A DNA stretch of 38,080 nt, from assembly GCA_017458185.1 (NCBI GenBank), contig JAFTFY010000032.1, positions 1 through 38,080 of the forward strand, written 5' to 3'. Each line of letters starts with the position of its first letter. The stretch's first letter is position 1. The notes under the pieces were generated by a model. That model worked only from the letters and a program-made list of their open reading frames with translations, was not told the origin of the DNA and made no database searches. Positions 25,157 to 35,306 of the stretch are shown piece by piece. The translations under genes and the position numbers were made by a program. This DNA is from Neisseriaceae bacterium (GTDB lineage Bacteria > Pseudomonadota > Gammaproteobacteria > Burkholderiales > Neisseriaceae).

Positions 25157-25294
25157 ATGAAAAAATTTGTATTGATCATACCGATTGTATTGGCACTTAC
25201 CGCTTGCAACACGGTTGCAGGCGTGGGCAAAGATGTTGAAGCCAGTGGCAGAGCGGTTTCTAACGCCGCCCACAAAGTGCAAAGTAAAATGTAA
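25157..25294 (+). CDS. Entericidin-like small lipoprotein
   Basis: A 45-residue lipoprotein. The signal KKFVLIIPIVLALTAC has a lipobox ending at C17. The mature part, NTVAGVGKDVEASGRAVSNA, closely follows the entericidin A/B pattern. These are small membrane lipoproteins, first described as an antidote/toxin pair in E. coli, whose role elsewhere is unclear. An AGGAG ribosome-binding site lies seven bases before the ATG. Uptake sequences flank it at 25121 and 25304. Only one gene of the pair type is present. Confidence 0.88.
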   Translation: MKKFVLIIPIVLALTACNTVAGVGKDVEASGRAVSNAAHKVQSKM

Positions 25295-25318
25295 TATTAT
25301 TGATTTTCAGGCTGCCTG

Positions 25319-25352
25319 AAAAAACACTTGGCAACGCCTTACGGCGTTGTTG
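25319..25352. repeat. Short AACGCC hairpin
   Basis: Stem CAACGCC and GGCGTTG around TTAC, beside the uptake sequence at 25304. It resembles single hairpins of the MITE module family and could end transcription of the entericidin-like gene. Confidence 0.5.
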
Positions 25353-25400
25353 ATAGGTTGAAACATAGCCTACAATTTATTGATATATAAGGAAAAAACA

Positions 25401-26039
25401 ATGAAAGCATTTACCCAATTAACCGCGATTGTCGCACCGCTTGACCGCTCGAATGTGGATACGGACGCGATTATTCCCAAACAATTTTTGAAATCCATTA
25501 AACGCACAGGTTTTGGCGTGAATTGTTTTGACGAATGGCGTTATTTAGACAAGGGCGAAGTGGGTATGGATAACTCAAAACGCCCATTGAATCCTGATTT
25601 TTCGCTCAATCAGCCGCAATATCAAAACGCCCAAATTTTGCTCACCCGCAAAAATTTTGGCTGTGGTTCGTCTCGCGAACACGCACCGTGGGCTTTGGAC
25701 GATTACGGTTTTCGTGCGATTATTGCCCCGTCTTTTGCCGATATTTTCTTTAATAACTGCTATAAAAACGGGCTATTGCCGATTGTTCTGTCCGAAGAAA
25801 TTGTCGATAAATTATTTAACGAAGTCGCCCAAAATACAGGCTATCAATTAACGATTGACTTGAAAAATCAAACTGTTACCACACCAAGTGGTGAAGCGTT
25901 TTCATTCGACATTACCGAACACCGCAAACACTGTTTGTTAAACGGCTTGGACGAAATCGGCTTAACTTTGCAACACGCAGACGAAATTAAAGCCTTTGAA
26001 AATAAACGCAAACAAGAGTTTGCGTGGCTGTTTGCTTAA
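25401..26039 (+). CDS. leuD: 3-Isopropylmalate dehydratase small subunit
   Basis: Small subunit of the leucine-pathway isomerase that converts 2- to 3-isopropylmalate. The 212-residue protein starts [20 protein letters not shown] and has the hallmark [35 protein letters not shown] and [17 protein letters not shown] motifs. The ATG at 25401 follows an AAGGA ribosome-binding site. The large subunit (leuC) and leuB are not in the window on either side, although they are commonly adjacent, so the leu genes seem to be split. Two uptake sequences follow the stop codon (26059 and 26080). Confidence 0.96.
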   Translation: MKAFTQLTAIVAPLDRSNVDTDAIIPKQFLKSIKRTGFGVNCFDEWRYLDKGEVGMDNSKRPLNPDFSLNQPQYQNAQILLTRKNFGCGSSREHAPWALDDYGFRAIIAPSFADIFFNNCYKNGLLPIVLSEEIVDKLFNEVAQNTGYQLTIDLKNQTVTTPSGEAFSFDITEHRKHCLLNGLDEIGLTLQHADEIKAFENKRKQEFAWLFA

Positions 26040-26125
26040 ATTGTGTATCAAAAATCCCTTTCAGGCAGCCTAAACGCTTGTTTCAGGCAGCCTGAAACAA
26101 ATTTTTAGGAAAAGGAGTTGGTTCA

Positions 26126-26911
26126 AGGAATAAACGAATTGTTTTAATCTTATTATCTTTATTTCCTGCCATTATTGCGGTTGTGTCTTATATTTATTTT
26201 GATTTATCTGTTTATACAACAGTGGCACTGATTACTTTAACTTTTTTCTTTTTATCTTTTACCTTATCAAAAGATAGAATGCAAACATGGGATTTAATGG
26301 TAGAACTTGAACAAGAAAAATTGAAGCAAGGGAATTATAAAAATAAAATACAACAATATATGCACGAGCATTCTGTATCGGCTTGTTTAATATCTATTAC
26401 GATACTTGCCATATTACTTGTAATTGGTTATTTTTCTATTCACACACCTTATGTATTAAGACCTGACAGATTTCATCGTATTACAGTATTTTTATTAGTA
26501 ATATTTAGTATTGCAATTATCATTGAACTAATTATTATCAAAAGAAAAGAACGCAAAAAACAAGAGCATTTTCCTATTTTTTTCTTAATAGGACTTATGA
26601 TAGCAATTTTCTTTGGTATTGTTAAAACAAGTGCTATATTTTTATTAAAATATAGCAATATACCATTTATAACGACTAATGCTTTTGTAACTAAATATGA
26701 TAAAGCAACAAGAAGTTCATCTGATGAATACACGCTCCGCTTTGCAAGTAATCAAGCGATTAACAGTAAAGAATTTGAAATAGTCGCTGAAACATACGCC
26801 CAAGCAGGCGACTGTTTCCGTGTGCAATACCGAAAAAATGCTGTGGTAATTGAAGTGCGTCCTGTTAAAAATTTAGGCAAAATGAGTGAAAAAGAATGTT
26901 TGGCTCAATAA
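26126..26911 (+). CDS. Unknown membrane protein; expected start codon reads AGG
   Basis: I do not recognise this family. The frame encodes four to five hydrophobic segments (IVLILLSLFPAIIAVVSYIY; TVALITLTFFFLSFTL; ACLISITILAILLVIGYFSI; ITVFLLVIFSIAIIIELIII; FFLIGLMIAIFFGIV) and a soluble C-terminal domain of about 75 residues with two cysteines. A strong ribosome-binding site, AAGGAG (26112-26117), is followed eight bases later by AGG AAT AAA CGA, which would read MNKRIVLILLSLF if AGG were ATG. The next available start, GTG at 26183, would remove the first membrane segment. The gene is therefore either mutated at its start or starts unusually. Codon use is more AT-rich than in its neighbours. 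Confidence 0.6.
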   Translation, partial: RNKRIVLILLSLFPAIIAVVSYIYFDLSVYTTVALITLTFFFLSFTLSKDRMQTWDLMVELEQEKLKQGNYKNKIQQYMHEHSVSACLISITILAILLVIGYFSIHTPYVLRPDRFHRITVFLLVIFSIAIIIELIIIKRKERKKQEHFPIFFLIGLMIAIFFGIVKTSAIFLLKYSNIPFITTNAFVTKYDKATRSSSDEYTLRFASNQAINSKEFEIVAETYAQAGDCFRVQYRKNAVVIEVRPVKNLGKMSEKECLAQ

Positions 26912-26939
26912 AAACTTTCAGGCAGCCTGAAAACCCACA

Positions 26940-27010
26940 CCGTCATTGCGAGCCTTGTGCAACAAGGCGAAGCAATCTCCTAAAAAAATCCGTAAGAATT
27001 TTTTTAGGGT
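26940..27010. repeat. Hairpin modules upstream of prpB
   Basis: GTCATTGCGAG and GCAATCT enclose a stem of CCTTGT and ACAAGG. A second hairpin, CTAAAAAAATCC and GAATTTTTTTAG, follows at once. Both are module types of the 335-bp MITEs. Uptake sequences flank them at 26917 and 27046. Confidence 0.6.
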
Positions 27011-27128
27011 AGCCTATCATCAAAAACGACAATGCAAAAAACAATTTAGGCAGCCTGAAAGAGTTTGCTTTATCAACGCCCTATCAGTGCTACAATCTTA
27101 TTTTCAAGACAACAAAAAGGACAAAAAA

Positions 27129-27998
27129 ATGAGTGCAGGATTAAAATTTCGTCAAGCGGTTGAAAACAACAATCCTTTGGCGATTGTGGGTTGTGTGAAT
27201 GCTTATTTTGCACGGCTTGCCGAGCAGTCGGGGCATCAAGCCCTGTATTTATCAGGCGGCGGTGTGGCGGCGTGTTCTTGTGGTTTGCCTGATTTGGGCA
27301 TTACCACAATGGACGATGTGCTCATTGACGCTCGCCGCATTACCGACATTACCGACACGCCGCTGTTAGTCGATATTGACACAGGTTTTGGCGGTGCGTT
27401 TAACATTGCCCGTGCCGTGCGTGCATTTGAAAAAGCAGGGGTTGCGGCGGTGCATATCGAAGACCAAGTGGCACAAAAGCGTTGCGGTCATCGCCCGAAT
27501 AAAGAAATTGTCTCGCAGGCAGAAATGGTGGATAGAATTAAAGCGGCAGTCGATGCACGCCGTGATGAAAACTTTGTGATTATGGCACGCACGGACGCAT
27601 TAGCAAAAGAAGGCTTGCAATCGGCGATTGACCGTGCTGCTGCTTGTGTTGAAGCAGGTGCGGATATGATTTTCCCCGAAGCAATGACCGAGTTATCTAT
27701 GTACAAAGCATTTGCAGACGCGGTAAAAGTGCCGATTTTGGCAAACATTACCGAATTTGGGGCAACACCTTTATATACACAAGCCGAATTAAGCGAACAA
27801 GGTGTGAAAATGGTGCTGTATCCCCTATCGTCTTTCCGTGCCGCGTCAAAAGCAGTGTTGCAGGTGTATCAAGCAATCGCAAACAATGGCACGCAAGAGA
27901 GCGTGATTGATATAATGCAAACGCGTAATGAGTTGTATGAGCATTTAGGCTATCACGCCTTTGAGCAAAAATTAGACGCTTTATTTGCAGAAAAGTGA
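27129..27998 (+). CDS. prpB: 2-Methylisocitrate lyase
   Basis: Splits 2-methylisocitrate into pyruvate and succinate in the methylcitrate cycle of propionate use. The 289-residue protein shows the isocitrate-lyase/PEP-mutase family features: [61 protein letters not shown] with the active-site KRCGH loop, IMARTDALA and [12 protein letters not shown]. The ATG at 27129 follows an AAGGA site. The frame upstream of it translates only repeats. prpC, acnD and prpR are not adjacent; the gene is followed by repeats and a terminator, so it is monocistronic here. Confidence 0.95.
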   Translation: MSAGLKFRQAVENNNPLAIVGCVNAYFARLAEQSGHQALYLSGGGVAACSCGLPDLGITTMDDVLIDARRITDITDTPLLVDIDTGFGGAFNIARAVRAFEKAGVAAVHIEDQVAQKRCGHRPNKEIVSQAEMVDRIKAAVDARRDENFVIMARTDALAKEGLQSAIDRAAACVEAGADMIFPEAMTELSMYKAFADAVKVPILANITEFGATPLYTQAELSEQGVKMVLYPLSSFRAASKAVLQVYQAIANNGTQESVIDIMQTRNELYEHLGYHAFEQKLDALFAEK

Positions 27999-28001
27999 CA
28001 T

Positions 28002-28179
28002 AGCCGTTGGCGATTTATCGCCTTACGGATATGTCATTGCGAGCCGTAGCAACGCTACGGCGTGGCAATCCCCTTATCGTTTAGGTAGAGCCGTTGGCGA
28101 TTTATCGCCTTACGGATATGTCATTGCGAGATTTGAACTTTCGTTCAAATCGTGGTAATCCCCTTATCGTTTAAGTAGA
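28002..28179. repeat. Tandem pair of hairpin modules
   Basis: Two head-to-tail units (28002-28088 and 28089-28179). Each starts AGCCGTTGGCGATTTATCGC, continues with GTCATTGCGAG, a hairpin, GTGG(C/T)AATCC and CCTTATCGTTTA(G/A)GTAGA. The stems differ completely: CCGTAGC and GCTACGG in unit 1, GATTTGAAC and GTTCAAATC in unit 2. An uptake sequence (28184) follows. Confidence 0.8.
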
Positions 28180-28221
28180 TTATCTTTCAGGCTGCCTGAA
28201 ACCTAATTTAATACGCCAACA

Positions 28222-28250
28222 AAAACCCCTGTCAATCAGGGGTTTTATAT
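28222..28250. terminator. Rho-independent terminator between prpB and the HigBA-like pair
   Basis: Stem AAAACCCCTG and CAGGGGTTTT with a 5-base loop and A and T runs on both sides, so it can serve both convergent units. Confidence 0.85.
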
Positions 28251-28264
28251 ATGCACAAAAATCA

Positions 28265-28534
28265 TCAAGCATAAGCAAGCAAGCCTTTGTTGATAATTTC
28301 TTTTCTTTGTGTCGTATCTTTGGGTTTGAGTAAAGACGGCTCATCAACGCCTACTTTTTGAGCAAATTGCAATAATGCTTTGGCTTTCACAGCAGTGAGC
28401 AAAGCGGTATGCAAAATGCTGTCGTCTTGTTCTTCTTGTGCCTGAATTTTAGCCGCCTGTAAAAATGCGTCTATATCTTCTTCGCTTTGTAAATAATCAT
28501 ATACGCTGTAAGGTGTTGTTTTGATTTCATTCAT
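28265..28534 (-). CDS. HigA-like antitoxin (addiction module antidote family)
   Basis: An 89-residue protein. The N-terminal part matches the addiction-module antidote pattern (YSVYDYLQSEEDIDAFLQAA), followed by helix-turn-helix-like TAVKAKALLQFAQKVGVDEP. The usual end of the family (SLYKAL..GNP..) is replaced here by SLLKPKDTTQRKEIINKGLL, so the recognition end is divergent or has been changed by an old frameshift. Its ATG overlaps the stop codon of the toxin gene (ATGA), so the order is toxin first, as in higBA. Confidence 0.75.
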   Translation of the reverse strand: MNEIKTTPYSVYDYLQSEEDIDAFLQAAKIQAQEEQDDSILHTALLTAVKAKALLQFAQKVGVDEPSLLKPKDTTQRKEIINKGLLAYA

Positions 28535-28827
28535 TTTATTCGCTCCGCCATTTTGATTGCTTTTTTAATGTCTTCATCTTGTGTTGATTTATCTCCGCCT
28601 AACAGCAACAAAATGATTTTTTGCTGTCGTATCGTGTAATACACACGGTAACCTTTGCCTATATCAATCTTCATTTCCGATACACCATTGCGTAATGGTT
28701 TGTGCTTACCAAAGTTACCTTGCTCGGCTCGCATAATACGGATTGAAACCATTTGCTTTGCCAAGCGGTCTTTCATCGCATTTTGCCAAGCGTTAAATTC
28801 ATCTGTTTTTTCAATAGTGTATTGCAT
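28531..28827 (-). CDS. HigB-like toxin (RelE/Gp49 superfamily)
   Basis: A 98-residue probable ribosome-dependent mRNA nuclease. The pattern FNAWQNAMKDRLAKQMVSIR, RAEQGNFGKHKPLRNGVSEM, IDIGKGYRVYYTI and LLLLGGDKSTQDEDIKKA is that of the addiction-module killer family. The frame is open 28 codons upstream, but that part translates the mobile element at 28845-28987, so the ATG at 28827 is chosen. The insertion ends 18 bases before this ATG, so the native promoter has been displaced or replaced. Confidence 0.88.
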   Translation of the reverse strand: MQYTIEKTDEFNAWQNAMKDRLAKQMVSIRIMRAEQGNFGKHKPLRNGVSEMKIDIGKGYRVYYTIRQQKIILLLLGGDKSTQDEDIKKAIKMAERIK

Positions 28828-28844
28828 TATCTTATTTATATACA

Positions 28845-28987
28845 GAAACCTTTGCAAAACTGGTAGATGTGCGTACATTTCAAGGCGTAGTAGCACAGAA
28901 AACGAAGACATAACAAATAGTTAGGCGAGTTTTCGAGCAACGCACAACGAAGAAATGTGCCACAGATGCCAGTTTTGCAAAGGTTTC
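28845..28987. mobile_element. 143-bp MITE with 5-bp target duplication
   Basis: Perfect 19-bp terminal inverted repeats: GAAACCTTTGCAAAACTGG (28845-28863) and CCAGTTTTGCAAAGGTTTC (28969-28987). The flanks are ATACA on both sides (28840-28844 and 28988-28992), which is not part of the inverted repeat and so is a real duplication. It has no coding capacity. The ends resemble those I recall for IS5-type elements of Neisseria (ACCTTTGCAAAA); that comparison is from memory. Confidence 0.75.
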
Positions 28988-29063
28988 ATACAATGAATAA
29001 TCAGCATTCTACACTTATTCAGATTATCTGAAAAGTATTCATACTGGCTGCCTGAAACATTGT

Positions 29064-29098
29064 TTAAAAAAACGCTTTCAGGCAGCCTGAAAGCGTTT
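29064..29098 (-). terminator. leuS terminator built on an uptake sequence
   Basis: The uptake-sequence palindrome is extended by AAACGC and GCGTTT into a stem of about 14 bp, followed on the minus strand by T7. It lies 12 bases after the leuS stop codon. Confidence 0.8.
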
Positions 29099-29110
29099 AT
29101 CACGCCAACA

Positions 29111-31816
<2,706 letters not shown>

Positions 31817-32161
31817 TTAAAAAACAGCGTTAATTCTTGCCAATACTTCATCTAACAGATAAACTGGCACGCTTTCTTTATATTGGGCACGCCTAATCCG
31901 CCAGTCTAATGATTTTAAGTGCTGGCAATGCACCGCTCCTTGTGTGTATGTGCCGCAACCTGAAAGCGACACAATCAAGCCATGTGTGCGGTGAATTTCA
32001 GCATTTCCCTGCGAAATGGGGCAAACCCAAGCCAAACCGCGTTGATTAAACGCCGTTTGACTGACAACCAAAGCATAATGATTGCCTTTCATTTCGCACC
32101 CCGCAGACGGGTCAAATTGCAAATGAATAATATCGCCTTGTTTGGGGATATATTGTGTCAT
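31817..32161 (-). CDS. mazF: MazF-type toxin
   Basis: An mRNA interferase that cuts at short sequence motifs (family knowledge). The 114-residue protein shows the PemK/MazF pattern: PKQGDIIHLQFDPSAGCEMKGN in outline, YALVVSQTAFNQRGLAWVCP, then GAVHCQHLKSLDWRIR and a C-terminal VLARINAVF. Key positions (the D/P near 17 and the basic H/K after G) are present, so it is predicted to be active. It starts directly after the mazE stop codon (TAAATG), so the genes are translationally coupled. Confidence 0.9.
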   Translation of the reverse strand: MTQYIPKQGDIIHLQFDPSAGCEMKGNHYALVVSQTAFNQRGLAWVCPISQGNAEIHRTHGLIVSLSGCGTYTQGAVHCQHLKSLDWRIRRAQYKESVPVYLLDEVLARINAVF

Positions 32162-32416
32162 TTAAATGTCCTTTTCCTTGCCGCTATCCGCCATTGCGTC
32201 CCATTCAGGGAGCGTGGCAATATCATCAGGCATTTCGGCAAGCAAATCGTCTAATTTATATGAAGGTTTCGGCACCACTTTTCGCAATTCCAAAACGCCA
32301 TTATTGACTTTTGCGGAAAGCGTGTCGCCCACTTTCACCCCTAATTGTTGCAACAAAGCCACAGGCAAACGCATGCCCGCACTGTTGCCCCATGATTTAA
32401 TCGCTAATTCGTTCAT
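32162..32416 (-). CDS. mazE: MazE-type antitoxin (AbrB fold)
   Basis: An 84-residue protein with an N-terminal AbrB/MazE DNA-binding domain (LAIKSWGNSAGMRLPVALLQ, LGVKVGDTLSAKV) and an acidic, unstructured tail (LLAEMPDDIATLPEWDAM) of the kind that fills the MazF active site. An AAGGAG ribosome-binding site lies seven bases upstream. It is expected to repress its own promoter together with MazF, probably at the inverted repeat at 32440-32457. Confidence 0.92.
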   Translation of the reverse strand: MNELAIKSWGNSAGMRLPVALLQQLGVKVGDTLSAKVNNGVLELRKVVPKPSYKLDDLLAEMPDDIATLPEWDAMADSGKEKDI

Positions 32417-32433
32417 TTTTCTGCTCCTTATGT

Positions 32434-32470
32434 ATATATAGTATATCCGTATATACTGTATATTGTAAAA
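32434..32470 (-). promoter_or_regulatory. mazEF promoter and operator
   Basis: On the minus strand, TTTACA and TATACT are 18 bases apart, a reasonable sigma-70 promoter. AGTATAT (32440-32446) and ATATACT (32451-32457) form an inverted repeat that overlaps the spacer and the -10 box, as expected for autorepression by MazE or MazEF. Confidence 0.6.
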
Positions 32471-32544
32471 TATTTTTCAGGCAGCCTGAAAACATTTTGC
32501 GGTGTTAAAATACCGCCTTTAATAAATTTCATCAGGATTAAAAA

Positions 32545-35199
32545 ATGTCTGCAACTATTTGTTATCGCAAAGATTATTCTGCCCTACCCTTATCGGTTGA
32601 ATATTTAAATTTAACTTTTGATATTCAAAATGATTGTGTCAAAGTATTATCGGAATTTCAAATTGTGCCGAAATCGCCGCTCAAAGAATGTGTTTTAAAT
32701 GGTTCGGCGAATTTGTTGTCGATTCAATTAGATAATCAAATTTTAGATAAAAATCAATATGTTATCAATAAAGAAAACGATACACTCACTTTGTTCAGGC
32801 TGCCTGAAAAGCCTTTTGTTTTAAAAATCGAAACCGAAATTAAGCCGCAAGACAATAAAAGTTTTTCGGGGCTGTATGCGTCTGGGTCGGGTATTTTTAC
32901 GCAGTGCGAGGCGGAGGGTTTTCGCAAAATTACCTATTTTTTCGACCGTCCTGATATTTTGACCAAATACACGGTTAAAATAATTGCCGATAAAAATCAA
33001 TACCCTGTGTTGTTGTCAAACGGTAATTTAATCGAGCAAGGCTGCCTGAATAATAACCGCCATTTTGCGGTGTGGCACGACCCGTTTGCTAAACCGTGTT
33101 ATTTATTTGCTTTGGTTGCGGGGCGGTTGGCGGTGTCGCACGACACATTCACTACAATGAGCAATCGTGTGATTGACATTTATTTTTATACCGAAGAGAC
33201 GGACGCTCACAAAACGCCGTTTGCGATTGCGGCGTTAAAACGGGCGATGAAGTGGGACGAAACACGGTTCGGCTTGGAATACGACCTTGACCGCTATATG
33301 GTTGTGGCGGTTGGCGATTTTAATATGGGGGCGATGGAAAATAAGGGCTTGAATATTTTTAATACCAAGTATGTGTTGGCAGACGCTGAATCTTCGACCG
33401 ATGACGATTTTGAGGCGATTGAGGGCGTGATTGGACACGAGTATTTTCACAATTACACAGGCAATCGGGTTACTTGTCGTGATTGGTTTCAACTATCGTT
33501 AAAAGAGGGTTTGACGGTTTTTCGCGACCAAGAATTTTCGGCGGATATGGCGTGCCGTGCGGTGCGGCGGATTAAGCAGGTGCAGGTGTTGCGAGCCGCT
33601 CAATTTGCCGAAGACGCGTCCCCGACTGCACACCCTGTGCGTCCTGAATCATATGAAAAAATTGATAATTTTTATACACTTACCGTTTATGAAAAAGGGG
33701 CAGAAGTGGTGCGAATGTATCACACTCTGTTTGGCGAAAAAGGTTTTCGAGACGGCTTACGGATTTATTTGCAACGCCATGACGGCACTGCCGCGTCATG
33801 CGATGATTTTCGCCGTGCTATGTGGGACGCAAATGGGGCTGATGAAGCCGACTATCATCAGTTTGATTTATGGTATTCGCAAGCAGGCACGCCCATTTTA
33901 GATATTTCAGGCAGCCTGAATACTGATGATAACACTTACACCTTAACCGTGCAACAGACGCTACCTGAAACGCCGAATCAAACAAATAAAAAACCGCAAC
34001 TGATTCCGATTAAATTAGCGTTATTCTCTCATCAGGGTAAGCAAATTTCGTTTAGAATACAACAAGATAAGGAATTATCATCTGAATTGAATGAAGCCTT
34101 GTTAATTTTGCGACACGAAAAAGAAACTTGGGTGCTGCACCATGTGGCTGAACCCGTTGTGCCGTCCCTATTGCGTGGTTTTTCTGCCCCTGTGAAACTC
34201 AATTTCCCTTATTCTGAACAAGATTTGAACACCTTAATGGCGTTTGATACAGACGCATTTTGTCGCTGGGAAGCCGCACAAACGCTTTATCGGCGAGCGA
34301 TTGTAGCAAATTTCAAAGCCTTATTGAAAGGCGAGCCTGTGCCAGAGCATACAAATTTAATCAATAATGTGAACCACTTATTAACACAAGCATTAGACCA
34401 CGCCTTTGTTGCCCTAATGTTCAGGCTGCCTGAAACAACGGAGATGATTGATTTATTTGACAAACCAGACCCTATTTTGCTGTTTAACGCACGGCAAAAT
34501 TTACTGAAAACCATTGCCACAGGCTGCCTGAAAAAATTGCAAGAAGTGGCACAAGGCTTAATCAATGGGCTGCCTGAAAATCAATCCGAAAACAACACCG
34601 AATACAACGCCGAAACCGCAGGCATGCGTGCCTTGCTGAATGTGTGCCGCTCACTGATTGCATTAGCCGATGACAGTGTTTTGAAACATTATTTAGACGA
34701 ATATCAACAAGAAAGCAATTTCACCTTATCATTAGGTCTATTGCGTGCGGTTAATCACAAAGATAGCAAAGAACGCAGGCAAATGCTTGATTTATATGCG
34801 AAAAAATTTGCGGATAATCCGCTGGCAATGGATAAATATTTTAGTCTAATTGCCACTTCAAACATTTCAGGCTGCCTGAAAGAAGTAGCAAACGCACAGC
34901 AACACCCCGCGTTTTCCATGCACAATCCGAACAAAATTTATGCTCTGTTTATGGCATTCACCCGCAATGTGCCGCATTTTCACACACAAGCGGGCTACGC
35001 CCTAATTGCGAACGCCATTTGCACCATTGACGCATACAACCCCCAAGTAGCCGCCCGATTAGCCAAAGCGTTTGCCATTAAACCCAAATTGCCTGATAAA
35101 AATCAACAACTTATGGCAAGCGAACTCAATAAAATTCTGCAACAAACCAACCTGTCGCAGGATACAGGCGAAATTGTGCGGCAGATTTTGCAAGGATAA
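32545..35199 (+). CDS. pepN: Aminopeptidase N
   Basis: A zinc aminopeptidase of the M1 family that removes N-terminal residues from peptides. The 884-residue protein has the exopeptidase motif GAMENKGLNIFN, the zinc motif HEYFH (H298, E299, H302) with LKEGLTVFRDQEFS supplying the third ligand, and the usual four-domain length. At least seven uptake sequences lie inside the gene, in different frames, giving FRLPE, QGCLN, SGSLN, TGCLK, GLPEN and SGCLK. It is monocistronic, with an uptake sequence just upstream (32475). Confidence 0.97.
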   Translation: MSATICYRKDYSALPLSVEYLNLTFDIQNDCVKVLSEFQIVPKSPLKECVLNGSANLLSIQLDNQILDKNQYVINKENDTLTLFRLPEKPFVLKIETEIKPQDNKSFSGLYASGSGIFTQCEAEGFRKITYFFDRPDILTKYTVKIIADKNQYPVLLSNGNLIEQGCLNNNRHFAVWHDPFAKPCYLFALVAGRLAVSHDTFTTMSNRVIDIYFYTEETDAHKTPFAIAALKRAMKWDETRFGLEYDLDRYMVVAVGDFNMGAMENKGLNIFNTKYVLADAESSTDDDFEAIEGVIGHEYFHNYTGNRVTCRDWFQLSLKEGLTVFRDQEFSADMACRAVRRIKQVQVLRAAQFAEDASPTAHPVRPESYEKIDNFYTLTVYEKGAEVVRMYHTLFGEKGFRDGLRIYLQRHDGTAASCDDFRRAMWDANGADEADYHQFDLWYSQAGTPILDISGSLNTDDNTYTLTVQQTLPETPNQTNKKPQLIPIKLALFSHQGKQISFRIQQDKELSSELNEALLILRHEKETWVLHHVAEPVVPSLLRGFSAPVKLNFPYSEQDLNTLMAFDTDAFCRWEAAQTLYRRAIVANFKALLKGEPVPEHTNLINNVNHLLTQALDHAFVALMFRLPETTEMIDLFDKPDPILLFNARQNLLKTIATGCLKKLQEVAQGLINGLPENQSENNTEYNAETAGMRALLNVCRSLIALADDSVLKHYLDEYQQESNFTLSLGLLRAVNHKDSKERRQMLDLYAKKFADNPLAMDKYFSLIATSNISGCLKEVANAQQHPAFSMHNPNKIYALFMAFTRNVPHFHTQAGYALIANAICTIDAYNPQVAARLAKAFAIKPKLPDKNQQLMASELNKILQQTNLSQDTGEIVRQILQG

Positions 35200-35205
35200 A
35201 AAGTT

Positions 35206-35306
35206 TTAGGCAGCCTGAAAAAATAAATCGAAGCATTATCTAAAAAAAATCTGTCCTGCCTAATAAGGCAGGACATAAAACCTAATTGCTCATTGCTAAT
35301 TGCTCA
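35206..35306. repeat. Intergenic gene-end element, copy 4 (right half)
   Basis: Uptake sequence, ATCGAAGCATTATCT, then a hairpin of GTCCTGCC and GGCAGGAC, then ATTGCTCATTGCTAATTGCT. It corresponds to the right half of the element at 1380-1570 and abuts the greB stop codon. Its hairpin stem is a third, unrelated sequence. It separates the convergent pepN and greB genes. Confidence 0.7.

Noticed and set aside
28828..28911. A 28-residue N-terminal extension of the HigB-like toxin
   Set aside because: The extension is translated from the MITE end and the spacer; the family start is the methionine at 28827.
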